Notes under the pieces: generated by a model
The model's database searches: none
Seen by the model: only the letters and a program-made list of their open reading frames with translations
What the model was told of the DNA's origin: nothing
Program-made: the position numbers and the translations under genes
DNA from: an uncultured Aquimarina sp.
Lineage (GTDB): Bacteria > Bacteroidota > Bacteroidia > Flavobacteriales > Flavobacteriaceae
Direction of reading: 5' to 3'
NCBI GenBank assembly: GCA_947503835.1
Contig: CANNFM010000001.1
Location: forward strand, 372,001 to 436,000
DNA length: 64,000 bases
In this document: one piece after another, positions 42,371 to 51,305 of the stretch
Numbering within the stretch: the first letter of the stretch is position 1
How the letters are laid out: every line of letters starts with the position of its first letter

Positions 42371-42766
42371 CTATACTATGAATTTATGATCAAAAATCTC
42401 AGTGAAATATAAGTCTAATCTGTCTCTAACACCTTTAATATCGGTATCATGAATTACATCTTTCTTCGACAATGCCAGAATGTCTTCTAGAATAATACAA
42501 CATTCAACCAATTGTAATTCAGTTAAAAAATACTTTTTGAAAATACATTTGCACCGATACAAAAAAGTTCCTTTTGATTGATCTTCTCTGTTTTTTTCGA
42601 GAAGTCTAATAAAAATTTTGGGAGATTCTTCTGAAGGATAAAAGATCCTATTTTGAATGGTACTCATCGAATAATTTACCTCTAAAAGCCTTTTTAATTG
42701 ACCCAAATAATTATAGAGCAAAAGAAAATCCCTAACTTTAAAATATATTCTCCTATTCACTTTCAT
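42371..42766 (-). CDS. Hypothetical protein
   Basis: 131 aa, soluble, basic, with helical predicted content and three Cys (YRCKCIF, ECCIILEDILAL). I recognise no domain. ATG 42766 starts MKVNRRIYFKVRDFLLLY. It ends 36 bp before the 95-aa gene on the same strand. The family and role are unknown; two small genes in a row with the same codon use as neighbours are probably real. Confidence 0.55.
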   Translation of the reverse strand: MKVNRRIYFKVRDFLLLYNYLGQLKRLLEVNYSMSTIQNRIFYPSEESPKIFIRLLEKNREDQSKGTFLYRCKCIFKKYFLTELQLVECCIILEDILALSKKDVIHDTDIKGVRDRLDLYFTEIFDHKFIV

Positions 42767-43331
42767 ACTATCAAAGATATTATCCTATTCTATTACTTGT
42801 GCTCCACTTTATGAAGTGGTACTTTTTAATCAAATTCTGTATAAAATTTGGTGTTTTTTAAAAAATTGGAGCCTCCTAATTTTTTTTTAATGCTTGTACT
42901 CCTTCTAAAATTTAGAATTGCTATTAAAATTATTTAATGTTTAGTATGTTTCCTAATCATTTAAAGGCATTCAGGAGTTTCTGTCTATATTTTTTATTTT
43001 GTTTCAAATGAGAAAATGTGCCCCTGTTTTTATAATAAGTTAATTATAATCGCAACTTTAGTATATGCTTTACGTTTATTAAGAAATGCTCGTTTTGTTT
43101 AAAACAAATGAATTAGACCTCTTTTCAAGGAAAACATACTGTGTTTTCTGGGAATCAGCAGGCACTAAAAAAATCACAAAACAATGAAAATCAAATTAAT
43201 AAATAGTAATCAAGAGTGATCGATTTTTACAGTAAGACACATTCACTCAGTGATATCGAAAAACATTAAAAACTAAACATTGTATTTTTCATGTGTAAAA
43301 CTTTAAATTTGTGTAACCAAAATCTCTATAG
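42767..43331. other. Gene-free AT-rich stretch before the AraC/peptide locus
   Basis: 565 bp without a credible ORF on either strand. It contains a small hairpin CCACTT-TATG-AAGTGG near 42812 and the promoter of the next gene at 43304. Stop-rich in all frames. It may hold regulatory sequence for the flanking divergent genes. Confidence 0.5.
43304..43311 (+). promoter_or_regulatory. -7 box of the first TPR-AraC regulator
   Basis: TAAATTTG is a perfect TAnnTTTG, 20 bp upstream of ATG 43332. The leader ends CTATAGATG, as does that of the second copy. Confidence 0.6.
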
Positions 43332-45080
43332 ATGCCGTGTACTATTACGTTATCACCTATAAAAAGCAAGTATTTTACACCTCTGTTTTTTATACTATTT
43401 CTATTTTGTAGCAGTGTCACTCTTTTTGCCTTTCAAACTCCTACTGATAGTTTACTTACCAAAGAATATGACTATTTAAAGAAAATGGTGCATCAAAATG
43501 CAAGAGACTCAGCAAAAGCATTTATATACGCACAGACCTATCTCCATAAAGCAAAAAAAGATATAGATACTCTTAAAATAGTGAATGGGTTTTATTATCA
43601 TTCCGGTATTATTAAAGACAAAGAACTTACTGAAAAATATATAGATAGTATGATTCTATTTTCAAAGAATCTGAACACAAAATTATATCCGGCACTAGCC
43701 TATTTTAATAAAGGAGGAATCGAATACAGTAAAGGGCATTTTAAAAAAGCTCTTGATTTATATCTTCAAACTACTGAAAAAGCAAAAGAAACCAAGAATA
43801 TTGGCCTTTTCTATGCTAGTAAAAAAAGTATTGGCATATTAAAAAGTAGAATTGGAGAACATAACACAGCGTTAGAGGAGCTTCGAGAATGTCATCATTA
43901 CTATTCAAAGTTTAAGAAAAGTAAACCAATGACATATTTGAGTACATTGTTTGCCTTATCAGACACATATAACCTCAATAAAAAACTAGATTCTGCAACA
44001 TATATTAATACTCTAGGGTATAAAGAATCTATAGTATTTGATAGAAAAGATTATAGGCACTATTTCACCTTAAATGAAGGCATCAATTTATTTGATAAAG
44101 AGAACTTTACAACCGCAAGGGATAGTTTATCGATTGCTATTGAAGAGTTAAAAACTAATGGAGACCAAGCCAATCTTTCTATGGCCTACTTTTATTATGG
44201 TAAAACTCTGACAGCTTTAGGAAAAGAAAAAGAAGCCATTGCGGCACATATTCAGGTAGATGATATATTTCAGGAAATATCTCGGATTATGCCTAATAAT
44301 CGAGAAAACTATGAAATTTTAATCGATTATTACAAAAAGTTAGGTGACAAGGATAATCAATTAAAATATATCGAACGATTAATCTTCGTAGATAGCGTAT
44401 TGCATACCAATTATCGATATCTAATAAAAACTGTAGTACAGGACTATGACACGCCAAGGTTACTTTCAGAAAAACAAGACATTATAAATAGTTTAGAAAC
44501 TGGAAAGAAAACATCCTACACGGTGATTGGTATATTAGCAGTTGCCACTTTAATATTGCTTGCTTTATGGCTAATTAATAGACATAGACAAAAACAATAT
44601 AAACAACGATTTGAGGAACTTTACCACAAACAAGACTCTAATATACAACTACAAGTCTTGCCTAAAGAGAAAACAAAACTTGCAATTCCTGAAGAAAGCA
44701 TAAAAGACATTCTTGATAAATTGACTGTTTTTGAAAGCGAATTGGGATGTATCGAATCTAATTTATCTATACAAGTATTATCAAAGAAATTTGGGACAAA
44801 TTCTAAATATCTCTCTAAGATTATTAATACGTATAAAAAGAAATCATTTAATCAATATATCAACGATTTAAGAATTGATCAATCCATAGTGAAACTAAAA
44901 ATAGATGCTAAATTTAGAAACTATACTATAAAGGCAATTGCCCAGGAAATCGGTTTTAATACCACCGATGCATTTTCTAAGGCTTTCTATAAAAAAAACG
45001 GAATTCATCCCTCTTATTTTATAAAAGAACTAGAAAAACAAATAGTCACAAAACAGTCGGATAGTAATTACATCCGTTAA
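43332..45080 (+). CDS. TPR-TM-AraC family regulator, copy 1
   Basis: 582 aa. An N-terminal signal/anchor (about residues 14-34) is followed by TPRs (about 40-380), predicted periplasmic. One membrane helix (about 393-415, IGILAVATLILLALWLIN) and a cytoplasmic AraC/XylS HTH (about 465-575: FGTNSKYLSKIINTYKKKSF, IKAIAQEIGFNTTDAFSKAF, then YKKNGIHPSYF) complete it. The same layout occurs in many Bacteroidota regulators. A precursor peptide gene follows 232 bp downstream. The TPR part could bind a peptide; this is inference. The paralogue at 45611 is about 70% identical by eye. Confidence 0.85.
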   Translation: MPCTITLSPIKSKYFTPLFFILFLFCSSVTLFAFQTPTDSLLTKEYDYLKKMVHQNARDSAKAFIYAQTYLHKAKKDIDTLKIVNGFYYHSGIIKDKELTEKYIDSMILFSKNLNTKLYPALAYFNKGGIEYSKGHFKKALDLYLQTTEKAKETKNIGLFYASKKSIGILKSRIGEHNTALEELRECHHYYSKFKKSKPMTYLSTLFALSDTYNLNKKLDSATYINTLGYKESIVFDRKDYRHYFTLNEGINLFDKENFTTARDSLSIAIEELKTNGDQANLSMAYFYYGKTLTALGKEKEAIAAHIQVDDIFQEISRIMPNNRENYEILIDYYKKLGDKDNQLKYIERLIFVDSVLHTNYRYLIKTVVQDYDTPRLLSEKQDIINSLETGKKTSYTVIGILAVATLILLALWLINRHRQKQYKQRFEELYHKQDSNIQLQVLPKEKTKLAIPEESIKDILDKLTVFESELGCIESNLSIQVLSKKFGTNSKYLSKIINTYKKKSFNQYINDLRIDQSIVKLKIDAKFRNYTIKAIAQEIGFNTTDAFSKAFYKKNGIHPSYFIKELEKQIVTKQSDSNYIR

Positions 45081-45135
45081 TGGTATGCTTTTAACGAAAA
45101 AAAAAAGAATACTTACAAAAAAAGTAAGAATTAAT

Positions 45136-45143
45136 TATATTTG
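45136..45143 (+). promoter_or_regulatory. Possible promoter of the first precursor peptide
   Basis: TATATTTG is a perfect -7 match, but about 170 bp upstream of ATG 45313. CTTAC and GTAAG (45112-45116 and 45124-45128) flank a poly-A loop upstream. A closer TATATTTTG near 45231 is another candidate. Which is used is uncertain. Confidence 0.35.
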
Positions 45144-45312
45144 AATTAATAAACCAATTCTAATCAGGTATTTAATGGGGAAATAAAATATCTGTAATAT
45201 AATGCACTTGTTCATTTTTTAAGAATTATATTTTGTTTGTCAATCTAAGAATTGAAGAGTGACTAAGAATAGTTTATTATTTCTAATTCAAACTCACACT
45301 AATAGTAGAACA

Positions 45313-45507
45313 ATGGAAAACAAAAAATTAAATCTAGGAAAAATTACCATTACTAAACTCAATAATTTACATCATATTAGAGGGGGACAAATTAGCTTTA
45401 CCGTGGCACCTACCCTTTTGAACAGTAATCAGACTTGCATGGAACGAACGTGTCCTGCTGACTCCGAAACTAACCCTCAAGATCATTTTACAGAATTTTG
45501 TCCATAA
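45313..45507 (+). CDS. GG-leader precursor peptide, lanthipeptide-like, copy 1
   Basis: 64 aa. Leader MENKKLNLGKITITKLNNLH then HIRGG (residues 1-25) has the K-L-x-L-x-K-x-T-I-x-x-L pattern with a Gly-Gly end, as in the Bacteroidota natural-product precursor family (class I lanthipeptide-like). The core after GG (39 residues) is rich in Ser/Thr and has three Cys (about residues 46, 51 and 63). ATG 45313 is chosen; the 45259 extension adds 18 residues with no leader character. No LanB/LanC, radical SAM or ABC transporter is near, so enzymes must act in trans. The leader closely resembles the copy at 47515. Confidence 0.78.
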   Translation: MENKKLNLGKITITKLNNLHHIRGGQISFTVAPTLLNSNQTCMERTCPADSETNPQDHFTEFCP

Positions 45508-45581
45508 GAATTCTCAATACTGTTTTAAAAAAGTATTAAAAAGGCAAGAAATCAATTTTGGTTTTTTCATTTGTAAATCTG

Positions 45582-45589
45582 TAGATTTG
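45582..45589 (+). promoter_or_regulatory. -7 box of the second TPR-AraC regulator
   Basis: TAGATTTG is a perfect TAnnTTTG, 21 bp upstream of ATG 45611; leader ends CTATAGATG as in copy 1. Confidence 0.6.
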
Positions 45590-45610
45590 TTTGTCAAAAA
45601 ATGTCTATAG

Positions 45611-47356
45611 ATGTCATATACTATTTTATTTTCATATAGTAAGAACAAATATTTCAAACATCTATTTTTTTTGCTATTCCTATTATTGTTTGGTAACTTA
45701 AACATTCTTGCGTTTCAAACCTATTCTGATAGCTTACTTACTAAAGAATATGACTATTTAAAGAAAAACGTATATCAAAATGTCGAAAATCCCAAAAAAG
45801 CGATACTTTATGCTCGATCTTATCTGTATAAAGCAAAAAGAGATGTCGATACTCTTAAAATAGTAAATGGATTTTATTACCTCTCGGGGCTTGTTGAAGC
45901 CCCGCTGGTAAGAGAAAAATATACAGATAGTATGATTTTGTTTTCAAAAAATCTAAAAACAAAATTCTATCCTGCTCTCGCATATTTTAATAAAGCAAGA
46001 ATCGAATATAACAAAGGACGCTATAAAAAGGCTTTTGATTTATTTCTTAAAACCAATGAAGCTGCAAAAAAATATGATAACATTCATCTTTTTTACTCTA
46101 GTAAACAAAACATTAGCATATTAAAAAGTAGGATTGGCGAGCATAAAACTTCATTAAATGAACTTAGAGAATGTTATGACTACTATGCCCAATTTAAGGA
46201 TAGCAGGCCCACTACGTATTTAAGTACATTGTTTGCTTTATCTGATGTTTATAACTTAAATAAAAAATTAGACTCTGCTACGATTCTTAATAATTTGGGG
46301 TATCAGGAATCCATAAAGTATAATTTGGAAGACTTTAAATACTACTTTACATTAAGTGAAGGGGTCAATTTATTCCATAAAAAAAAATATACTAAAGCTT
46401 TGGACAGCTTATCCATCGCCATAGAAAAGTTGAAAACTAATGAAGATAAGGCCAACCTTTCTGTAGCCTATTTTTACTTTGGGAAAACACTTTCTGCATT
46501 AGATAGGAAAGAAGAAGCTATTGCTGCACACGTTAAAGTAGATGATATATTTCAAGAAATAGCCGAGATATTGCCCAATAACAGAGAAAACTATGAAATC
46601 CTAATCAATCATTATAAAAAGTTAAACGATAAGGATAATCAATTAAAATATATCGAACAATTAATCTCGGTAGATAGTGTATTGCATACCAATTATCGAT
46701 ATCTAATAAAAAATGTAGTGCAAAATTATGATACGCCAAGATTGCTTTCAGAAAAACAAGAAATTATAAATAGTTTAAAAACCGAAAAAGATACCTCCTA
46801 CACCATTATCATTTTATTGGTGGCTATTTGCTCTTTGTTACTTGTTTTATGGTTGATTAACAGACGAAAACAACGTCTTTACAAACAACGCTTTGAAGGA
46901 CTTTATCACGAACAAACTTCTCTCAAAAAAATTCCAAAGCAATCCATAGTAACTAAAGAAAAAAGCACCGTAGCTATACCAGAAGAAATCATAAAAGAGA
47001 TACTTAATAAAGTAGAGATTTTTGAAAATGAATTAGGATTTATAGAACCTGATTTATCAATACATACCCTTGCCAAGAGATTTGGAACCAATTCTAAATA
47101 CCTCTCTAAAATCATTAATACGTATAAAAAGAAATCGCTTAATTATTATATTAATGACTTAAGGATAGAACAATCCATAACCAAGCTAAAAACAGATTCC
47201 AAGTTCAGAAAGTATACCATAAAGGCGATTGCTCAAGAAATAGGTTTCAATACAACTGATGCCTTTTCTAAAGCTTTCTATAAAAAAAATGGAATTCATC
47301 CTTCATACTTTATAAAACAACTAGAAAAACAACTAAAAATTGACCAAAAATCTTAA
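45611..47356 (+). CDS. TPR-TM-AraC family regulator, copy 2
   Basis: 581 aa paralogue of the gene at 43332-45080. It has the same anchor, TPRs, membrane helix (about residues 397-413, ILLVAICSLLLVLWLIN) and AraC HTH; the last 100 residues are nearly the same. The linker before the HTH differs most. Its own precursor peptide gene starts 158 bp after the stop. The conserved order regulator-peptide, repeated twice, argues that the peptide belongs with its regulator. Target genes unknown. Confidence 0.85.
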   Translation: MSYTILFSYSKNKYFKHLFFLLFLLLFGNLNILAFQTYSDSLLTKEYDYLKKNVYQNVENPKKAILYARSYLYKAKRDVDTLKIVNGFYYLSGLVEAPLVREKYTDSMILFSKNLKTKFYPALAYFNKARIEYNKGRYKKAFDLFLKTNEAAKKYDNIHLFYSSKQNISILKSRIGEHKTSLNELRECYDYYAQFKDSRPTTYLSTLFALSDVYNLNKKLDSATILNNLGYQESIKYNLEDFKYYFTLSEGVNLFHKKKYTKALDSLSIAIEKLKTNEDKANLSVAYFYFGKTLSALDRKEEAIAAHVKVDDIFQEIAEILPNNRENYEILINHYKKLNDKDNQLKYIEQLISVDSVLHTNYRYLIKNVVQNYDTPRLLSEKQEIINSLKTEKDTSYTIIILLVAICSLLLVLWLINRRKQRLYKQRFEGLYHEQTSLKKIPKQSIVTKEKSTVAIPEEIIKEILNKVEIFENELGFIEPDLSIHTLAKRFGTNSKYLSKIINTYKKKSLNYYINDLRIEQSITKLKTDSKFRKYTIKAIAQEIGFNTTDAFSKAFYKKNGIHPSYFIKQLEKQLKIDQKS

Positions 47357-47448
47357 TATCCAAATAGTTGCCAAACCACCTAACTACTTCTCTTCAATAA
47401 AAATAAGTGTTAAGTATAAAAAAATGAAGTAAAGACTATGATATAATC

Positions 47449-47456
47449 TATATTTG
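47449..47456 (+). promoter_or_regulatory. -7 box of the second precursor peptide
   Basis: TATATTTG is a perfect TAnnTTTG, 58 bp upstream of ATG 47515. The peptide therefore has its own promoter. Confidence 0.6.
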
Positions 47457-47514
47457 CATTTGGTATTTTTTATACAGTAATTATTATTTCTGGGAAACTT
47501 TTAAATGAAAAGAA

Positions 47515-47694
47515 ATGGAAAACAAAAAATTAACATTAGAGAAAACAACAATAACAAAGCTCATTAATTTGCATGCAATAAAAGGAGGTAGTTGTGGAAC
47601 ACCACCACCTGATAATACTGTTACATGTGATGACCCAGATCCGACAGTAACCCAAGTACCAATTCCGGATCTTACAGACACTGGGACTCCATAA
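47515..47694 (+). CDS. GG-leader precursor peptide, lanthipeptide-like, copy 2
   Basis: 59 aa. Leader MENKKLTLEKTTITKLINLH then AIKGG is almost the same as that of copy 1. The core (34 residues) SCGTPPPDNTVTCDDPDP, then TVTQVPIPDLTDTGTP, has two Cys, six or more Thr, many Pro and Asp. Leader conservation with a diverged core is the usual pattern of ribosomally made modified peptides. A TPR-AraC regulator is directly upstream. No modification enzymes or exporter lie nearby. It was missed by length cutoffs but is well supported. Confidence 0.78.
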   Translation: MENKKLTLEKTTITKLINLHAIKGGSCGTPPPDNTVTCDDPDPTVTQVPIPDLTDTGTP

Positions 47695-47783
47695 TACTTA
47701 CGAGTACTGTTTTAAAACATTGTATTCTTAGGGATTGAAAAATAAGTGGATACTGCAGTGACTTTTTTAAGGCAGGATACTAT

Positions 47784-47818
47784 AAAAAGGCCAAAAAATA
47801 TTGATTTTTGGCCTTTTT
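47784..47818. terminator. Bidirectional terminator between peptide 2 and the ankyrin gene
   Basis: Arms AAAAAGGCCAAAAA (47784-47797) and TTTTTGGCCTTTTT (47805-47818) form a perfect hairpin that serves either direction. Confidence 0.85.
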
Positions 47819-47839
47819 ATATTTCATAGCTATTAACAA

Positions 47840-48397
47840 TCAAAGCACTCCTTTCGTTTTTAACCATTTAACCATTGTTGCAGGAATTTTTTTCCTGTCA
47901 ATCGCTCTTAATGGTTTTGTTTTAGCCCCTTTTTGGATTAAAAGATCTACTATTTCTCTATGATTTTCTATCACCGCAAAAACAAGAGCCGTCTTACCTG
48001 CCCCTATCGGTCCAAAAGTTTTGGCTTCGAGGTTAGCACCAGATTGCAATAATAGTTCTACCACTTCTTTTGCATTATTCTTTGCTGCAAATACAAGTGG
48101 TGTCATACCATTTACTTTATGATGAGCCTCTATTTCGGCATTGTTCTCTATCAGAAGTTTTGCCGTTTCTAGGGCATTGGACTCTGCCGCATGCATTAAA
48201 GCAGTGGCCGGTCCTCCAATACTTTTTTCATTATAATAGTTTACATCTGCGCCTTTTTTTATAAGCAATTCTACAGTCGCATCCAGGTTTTGACAACATG
48301 CATGCATTAGCGCGGTTTCACCCATAGCATCCTGAGCATGAACATCGATGTCATTCATACTTTTAAACAGGTCTTTTATTTTATTCGATAGGTCCAT
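47840..48397 (-). CDS. Ankyrin-repeat protein
   Basis: 185 aa, cytoplasmic, about four ankyrin repeats of 33 residues (GETALMHACCQN, TALMHAAESN, MTPLVFAAKNN, KTALVFAVIENHR with VELLIKKGADVN-type ends). The C-terminus RKKIPATMVKWLKTKGVL caps the stack. Ankyrin proteins bind other proteins; the partner is unknown. It is last in the minus-strand array of small cytoplasmic proteins that runs from 63619, 27 bp after the start of the next gene upstream. Confidence 0.85.
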   Translation of the reverse strand: MDLSNKIKDLFKSMNDIDVHAQDAMGETALMHACCQNLDATVELLIKKGADVNYYNEKSIGGPATALMHAAESNALETAKLLIENNAEIEAHHKVNGMTPLVFAAKNNAKEVVELLLQSGANLEAKTFGPIGAGKTALVFAVIENHREIVDLLIQKGAKTKPLRAIDRKKIPATMVKWLKTKGVL

Positions 48398-48423
48398 ACG
48401 TTTAATTATTTATCTTAACATTC

Positions 48424-48978
48424 TCAGAAAGAAATCTCTTTGAATATTTTATCTTTTAAGGAAACACTATTTAATTTTTCTATCAATTTATCAAGATCCT
48501 TTTCTAATTCATTTTTTTTGAAATACCTCAAATGTATAGGAAGTATACCTTTCTCCTCTAAAATACGAACAAGGTATTGATAAGATCCTGATTGTACCCA
48601 ATCTCTTATCTTTATAAAAACAGCTAATACTTCTTCTACAGTACATAATTGATCCTGATATTTGTAAGAATCTAATGAACTATAAAAAAAACGTTCAAAG
48701 ATCGTTACATCTCCACCCGATTGTTTACAGATATGTAGTAATATTGGCTCTTCTAACCATTCATTCTTAAGCCATAACCTATCGATCGCATAGCTATGAG
48801 AAAAATCATCCTCTAACCATAGTAATTCTTTTATTTCTTCTTTTGAATTAATTGAAAGAAAATTGGTGCTTGGTCGCCCTCCCATTTGAAATAATTCGTT
48901 AACATGTTTTATTTTTTTAGGTACCATATTCCAAAGTTTTTTTACTTCACAACAGTTATATAATTCTGTATTCACCAT
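48424..48978 (-). CDS. Hypothetical soluble protein
   Basis: 184 aa, no domain recognised. Acidic and helical, with aromatic-rich stretches (KELLWLEDDFSHSYAIDRLW, FERFFYSSLDSYKY). It starts inside the end of the 145-aa gene upstream (7-bp overlap), so translation is coupled and the two probably work together. The size, acidity and setting resemble immunity or SMI1/KNR4-like neighbours of toxin genes, but I see no signature. Confidence 0.6.
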   Translation of the reverse strand: MVNTELYNCCEVKKLWNMVPKKIKHVNELFQMGGRPSTNFLSINSKEEIKELLWLEDDFSHSYAIDRLWLKNEWLEEPILLHICKQSGGDVTIFERFFYSSLDSYKYQDQLCTVEEVLAVFIKIRDWVQSGSYQYLVRILEEKGILPIHLRYFKKNELEKDLDKLIEKLNSVSLKDKIFKEISF

Positions 48979-49409
48979 CCAAACATCAATTCAAAAATAA
49001 GTTTTTCTGAACATCCTTCATGCTGCTTCATAAAATGGACCAATTTTCGGCTGTGTGCAACATCATCTTCTAATCCTGATTCAGGTATAGATTCTTCTAC
49101 TTGGCTTACTGCCTCTTTAAATGCCAGTGTCCAGGACTCCATATCTATATAAGCCTTTTGATATTCCTTGATAGATTTTTCCGGAATAAGTTCCTTTACT
49201 ACATTAGTAAGTATTGTTTGTGATGCTTCTGATACATTCTTTTGTTCTCCTACTTCTAATAAATATATCATTTCAGTTAAAGGAAACCAGTAATTATCGC
49301 CAATATATGGATCCAAAAACATAGAACATGTACTCTCTTTCTTATGAGGTACTGTTATTACAAGTACCCACTTTGAACCAATCTCTTCTGATGATATAAG
49401 TTGTGACAT
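48972..49409 (-). CDS. Hypothetical soluble protein
   Basis: 145 aa, acidic, no family recognised. The first part looks beta-rich (KWVLVITVPHK, CSMFLDPYIGDNYWFPLTEM), the second helical. ATG 49409. It overlaps the 184-aa gene by 7 bp and lies 18 bp after the SIMPL gene, all in the same direction. Function unknown. Confidence 0.6.
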   Translation of the reverse strand: MSQLISSEEIGSKWVLVITVPHKKESTCSMFLDPYIGDNYWFPLTEMIYLLEVGEQKNVSEASQTILTNVVKELIPEKSIKEYQKAYIDMESWTLAFKEAVSQVEESIPESGLEDDVAHSRKLVHFMKQHEGCSEKLIFELMFGW

Positions 49410-49427
49410 AATCTGTAGCCTTATTAT

Positions 49428-50156
49428 TTACTCTATCCCAAACTGAAGTTTCATAGTAATGGTAGCGGTCTTCATTTTGGAAGATGTATTAAATGTACCT
49501 CCCCAGCTGTAATCCTCGCTAGAGTTTTGTGCAATTATTTGAAAAATACCCATACGGGCAAAACGCAACTTTCCGATTGCTGCTCCTGAATTTTCTGCAA
49601 TTTTTTCTGCTCTTAGTCTTGCATCTTTGGTAGCTGAGGCTATCATTTCTACTTTCAGCTCAGCCAACCCGGTGTAATAATACTGTGGTGGACTGGAATA
49701 AAATTCCACTCCCTGATTGATGAGCTCGGTAACGAGTCGGGAGACCTTTTCGATCTTATCTACTTCTTTGGATTCTATGGTAACGATCTGGGTAAGTTGG
49801 TAGCCGGTAAATGTCTGGTTTTGTTTGCCTGACTGATCATAGCTATAGTCATATTGTTTATCGATCCCAACGGCTGTAAAAACAATTTCACTTTCTTTTA
49901 CACCTTTGGTGATCAAGTACTTTTTAATTTCTTCCTGATCTTTTTTTAGTTCATCATAGGCCGTTTTTAAAGTCATGCTTTTACGAACAAAGGATCCTTT
50001 CCATACAATCAGGTCTGAAGCAAAGTCCTGCTTCCCTAATCCAGTTACATTAATGATGTCATTAACCCGATTCCTATTTTTATATGTATTCGATAGAATT
50101 AATACTGCAATAATGATGGTTACACTGATCAAAATAACATTTATGTAATTTTTCAT
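49428..50156 (-). CDS. SIMPL (DUF541) domain protein
   Basis: 242 aa. An N-terminal membrane segment (about residues 5-22, VILISVTIIIAVLILS) anchors a periplasmic SIMPL/DUF541 domain: INVTGLGKQDFASDLIVWKG, KGVKESEIVFTAVGIDKQYD, YQLTQIVTIES, and ATKDARLRAEKIAENSGAAI. This family occurs in many bacteria with an unsettled role in envelope or oxidative stress. The start follows one copy of the five-fold 21-bp element (50224-50244). It is the only clear envelope protein in region D. Confidence 0.85.
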   Translation of the reverse strand: MKNYINVILISVTIIIAVLILSNTYKNRNRVNDIINVTGLGKQDFASDLIVWKGSFVRKSMTLKTAYDELKKDQEEIKKYLITKGVKESEIVFTAVGIDKQYDYSYDQSGKQNQTFTGYQLTQIVTIESKEVDKIEKVSRLVTELINQGVEFYSSPPQYYYTGLAELKVEMIASATKDARLRAEKIAENSGAAIGKLRFARMGIFQIIAQNSSEDYSWGGTFNTSSKMKTATITMKLQFGIE

Positions 50157-50223
50157 TTCCTGAAAAGTTTTAGATGACTAAATAACTTTGACTAAGATAA
50201 GGACTACTTCATTATAGATTGAA

Positions 50224-50244
50224 CCGTTTGATGGAAGGGTACTT
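50224..50244 (-). repeat. 21-bp upstream element, copy 1
   Basis: CCGTTTGATGGAAGGGTACT and one more T (plus-strand reading), 67 bp before the SIMPL start. The same element recurs at 55547, 57413, 59881 and 63670. In the other orientation it reads AAGTACCCTTCCATCAAACG. Confidence 0.7.
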
Positions 50245-50640
50245 GTTTATTCTTAAAAAAAGAAAAAATGAACTACTCCTACAGCCAACAGTAATGGTGA
50301 AATCTTACTTACATCGATATCACCCTGCATAAAATTCTCTCCATACAATTTATTCAAGAAGTGCCATTGTTCTAGAATTTCTTCAGTTGAAAGAAGTTGA
50401 CTTGAGTGAGGTAATATGACCAATTCTTTCCAAAATCAACAGTTCTTCAGCACTGGCACCTGCATTCAAACTATCGAATGAAACTCGTTCAAAGTTTTTC
50501 CAAAATCTTTTTATATCTTCCCAGGTTTTTTTTCATAACTATACATCATAACTTCAGAATAAAAGTAGTGCTTTATTTTAGGTATTTCGACTCGCTTAAT
50601 TAAGGAGTATCTTTTTGTAGGTGATACCACCTTATTTTGC
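50240..50640 (-). pseudogene. Fragments of a gene related to the one at 59987-61033
   Basis: On the minus strand, frameshifted pieces read in two frames: TWEDIKRFWKNFERVSFDSL...ASAEELLILERIGHITSL (about 50535-50410), then STEEILEQWHFLNKLYGENF and MQGDIDVSKISPLLLAVGVV (about 50395-50265). The second resembles SDDIDVSAVSPLLLSAAVVRF in the 348-aa protein at 59987-61033. Stops and at least two frame changes break it. It fills the 531-bp gap 50157-50687. Confidence 0.6.
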
Positions 50641-50687
50641 TTTATGATCGGGGTTGAAATTTCTTTTTTTTGTTACAAACATTCTGA

Positions 50688-51077
50688 TCATACAAACTTG
50701 ATCTTATAATTACATACGGTAGAAGATCTGTAATACAGATTTTCCATAATATTTTTGACCTTACTACTGTTTTCTATCTTTGCACGTACTCCCAGGGTTA
50801 CCATATTCAGTTGATCGTACTTGTCCCTAAATAAGTTAATGTACAGGAATAATTCCCGAGAGGTATTTGAATAAAACACTAAGGTTTCTCCAGAATCCTC
50901 GTAGGTATTTTCATATATTTCATCAACATTAACAAAGTCCATATGGATATTCAATTCTTTACACAACTCTCCTATTTCAAAGGGGTCTCCAGGTAATGCA
51001 GGATTGCTAAAAGAATCAGGGAAGTTCAGTTCATTAAATGATATCATCAATTCTATTTCTATGTATTTGGCACTCAT
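50688..51077 (-). CDS. Hypothetical soluble protein
   Basis: 129 aa, acidic, no family recognised. Beta and alpha segments alternate (KYIEIELMISFNELNFPD, LVFYSNTSRELFLYINLFRD, LNMVTLGVRAKIENSSKVKN). Its ATG overlaps the TGA of a 49-codon ORF (ATGA), which is typical of translational coupling. Function unknown. Confidence 0.6.
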   Translation of the reverse strand: MSAKYIEIELMISFNELNFPDSFSNPALPGDPFEIGELCKELNIHMDFVNVDEIYENTYEDSGETLVFYSNTSRELFLYINLFRDKYDQLNMVTLGVRAKIENSSKVKNIMENLYYRSSTVCNYKIKFV

Positions 51078-51223
51078 TTTTTGTAGACAGTTATATGATA
51101 AAATAAGATCTCATTTACTTTATTATCTTCCTCTCCATTACATTCTACATACCAGTAGTCAGATTTAATTCCTAAAGAAGGATTAAATCCCTGAGTGTTA
51201 TATCCTTGTTGTGTCCATCCCAT
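51074..51223 (-). CDS. Small ORF coupled to the 129-aa gene, perhaps a gene remnant
   Basis: 49 codons from ATG 51223 to TGA 51074, sharing ATGA with the next start. Product MGWTQQGYNTQGFNPSLGIK, then SDYWYVECNGEEDNKVNEIL and FYHITVYKK, reads like the C-terminus of a real protein, with many aromatic residues. The frame stays open upstream for about 20 codons without a better start, so it may be the tail of a truncated gene. Too short for most gene finders. Confidence 0.45.
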   Translation of the reverse strand: MGWTQQGYNTQGFNPSLGIKSDYWYVECNGEEDNKVNEILFYHITVYKK

Positions 51224-51305
51224 TCTTTTAAAAATCACTATTATCTTTAGTATAAAAATAATACATTTCGCACCTTAAGTTATGTGGTAATTGTTTCATT
51301 TCTAA

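Noticed and set aside
42808..42830. Hairpin CCACTT-TATG-AAGTGG followed by T-rich sequence as a terminator
   Set aside because: No gene ends there on the plus strand, and the T run is interrupted.
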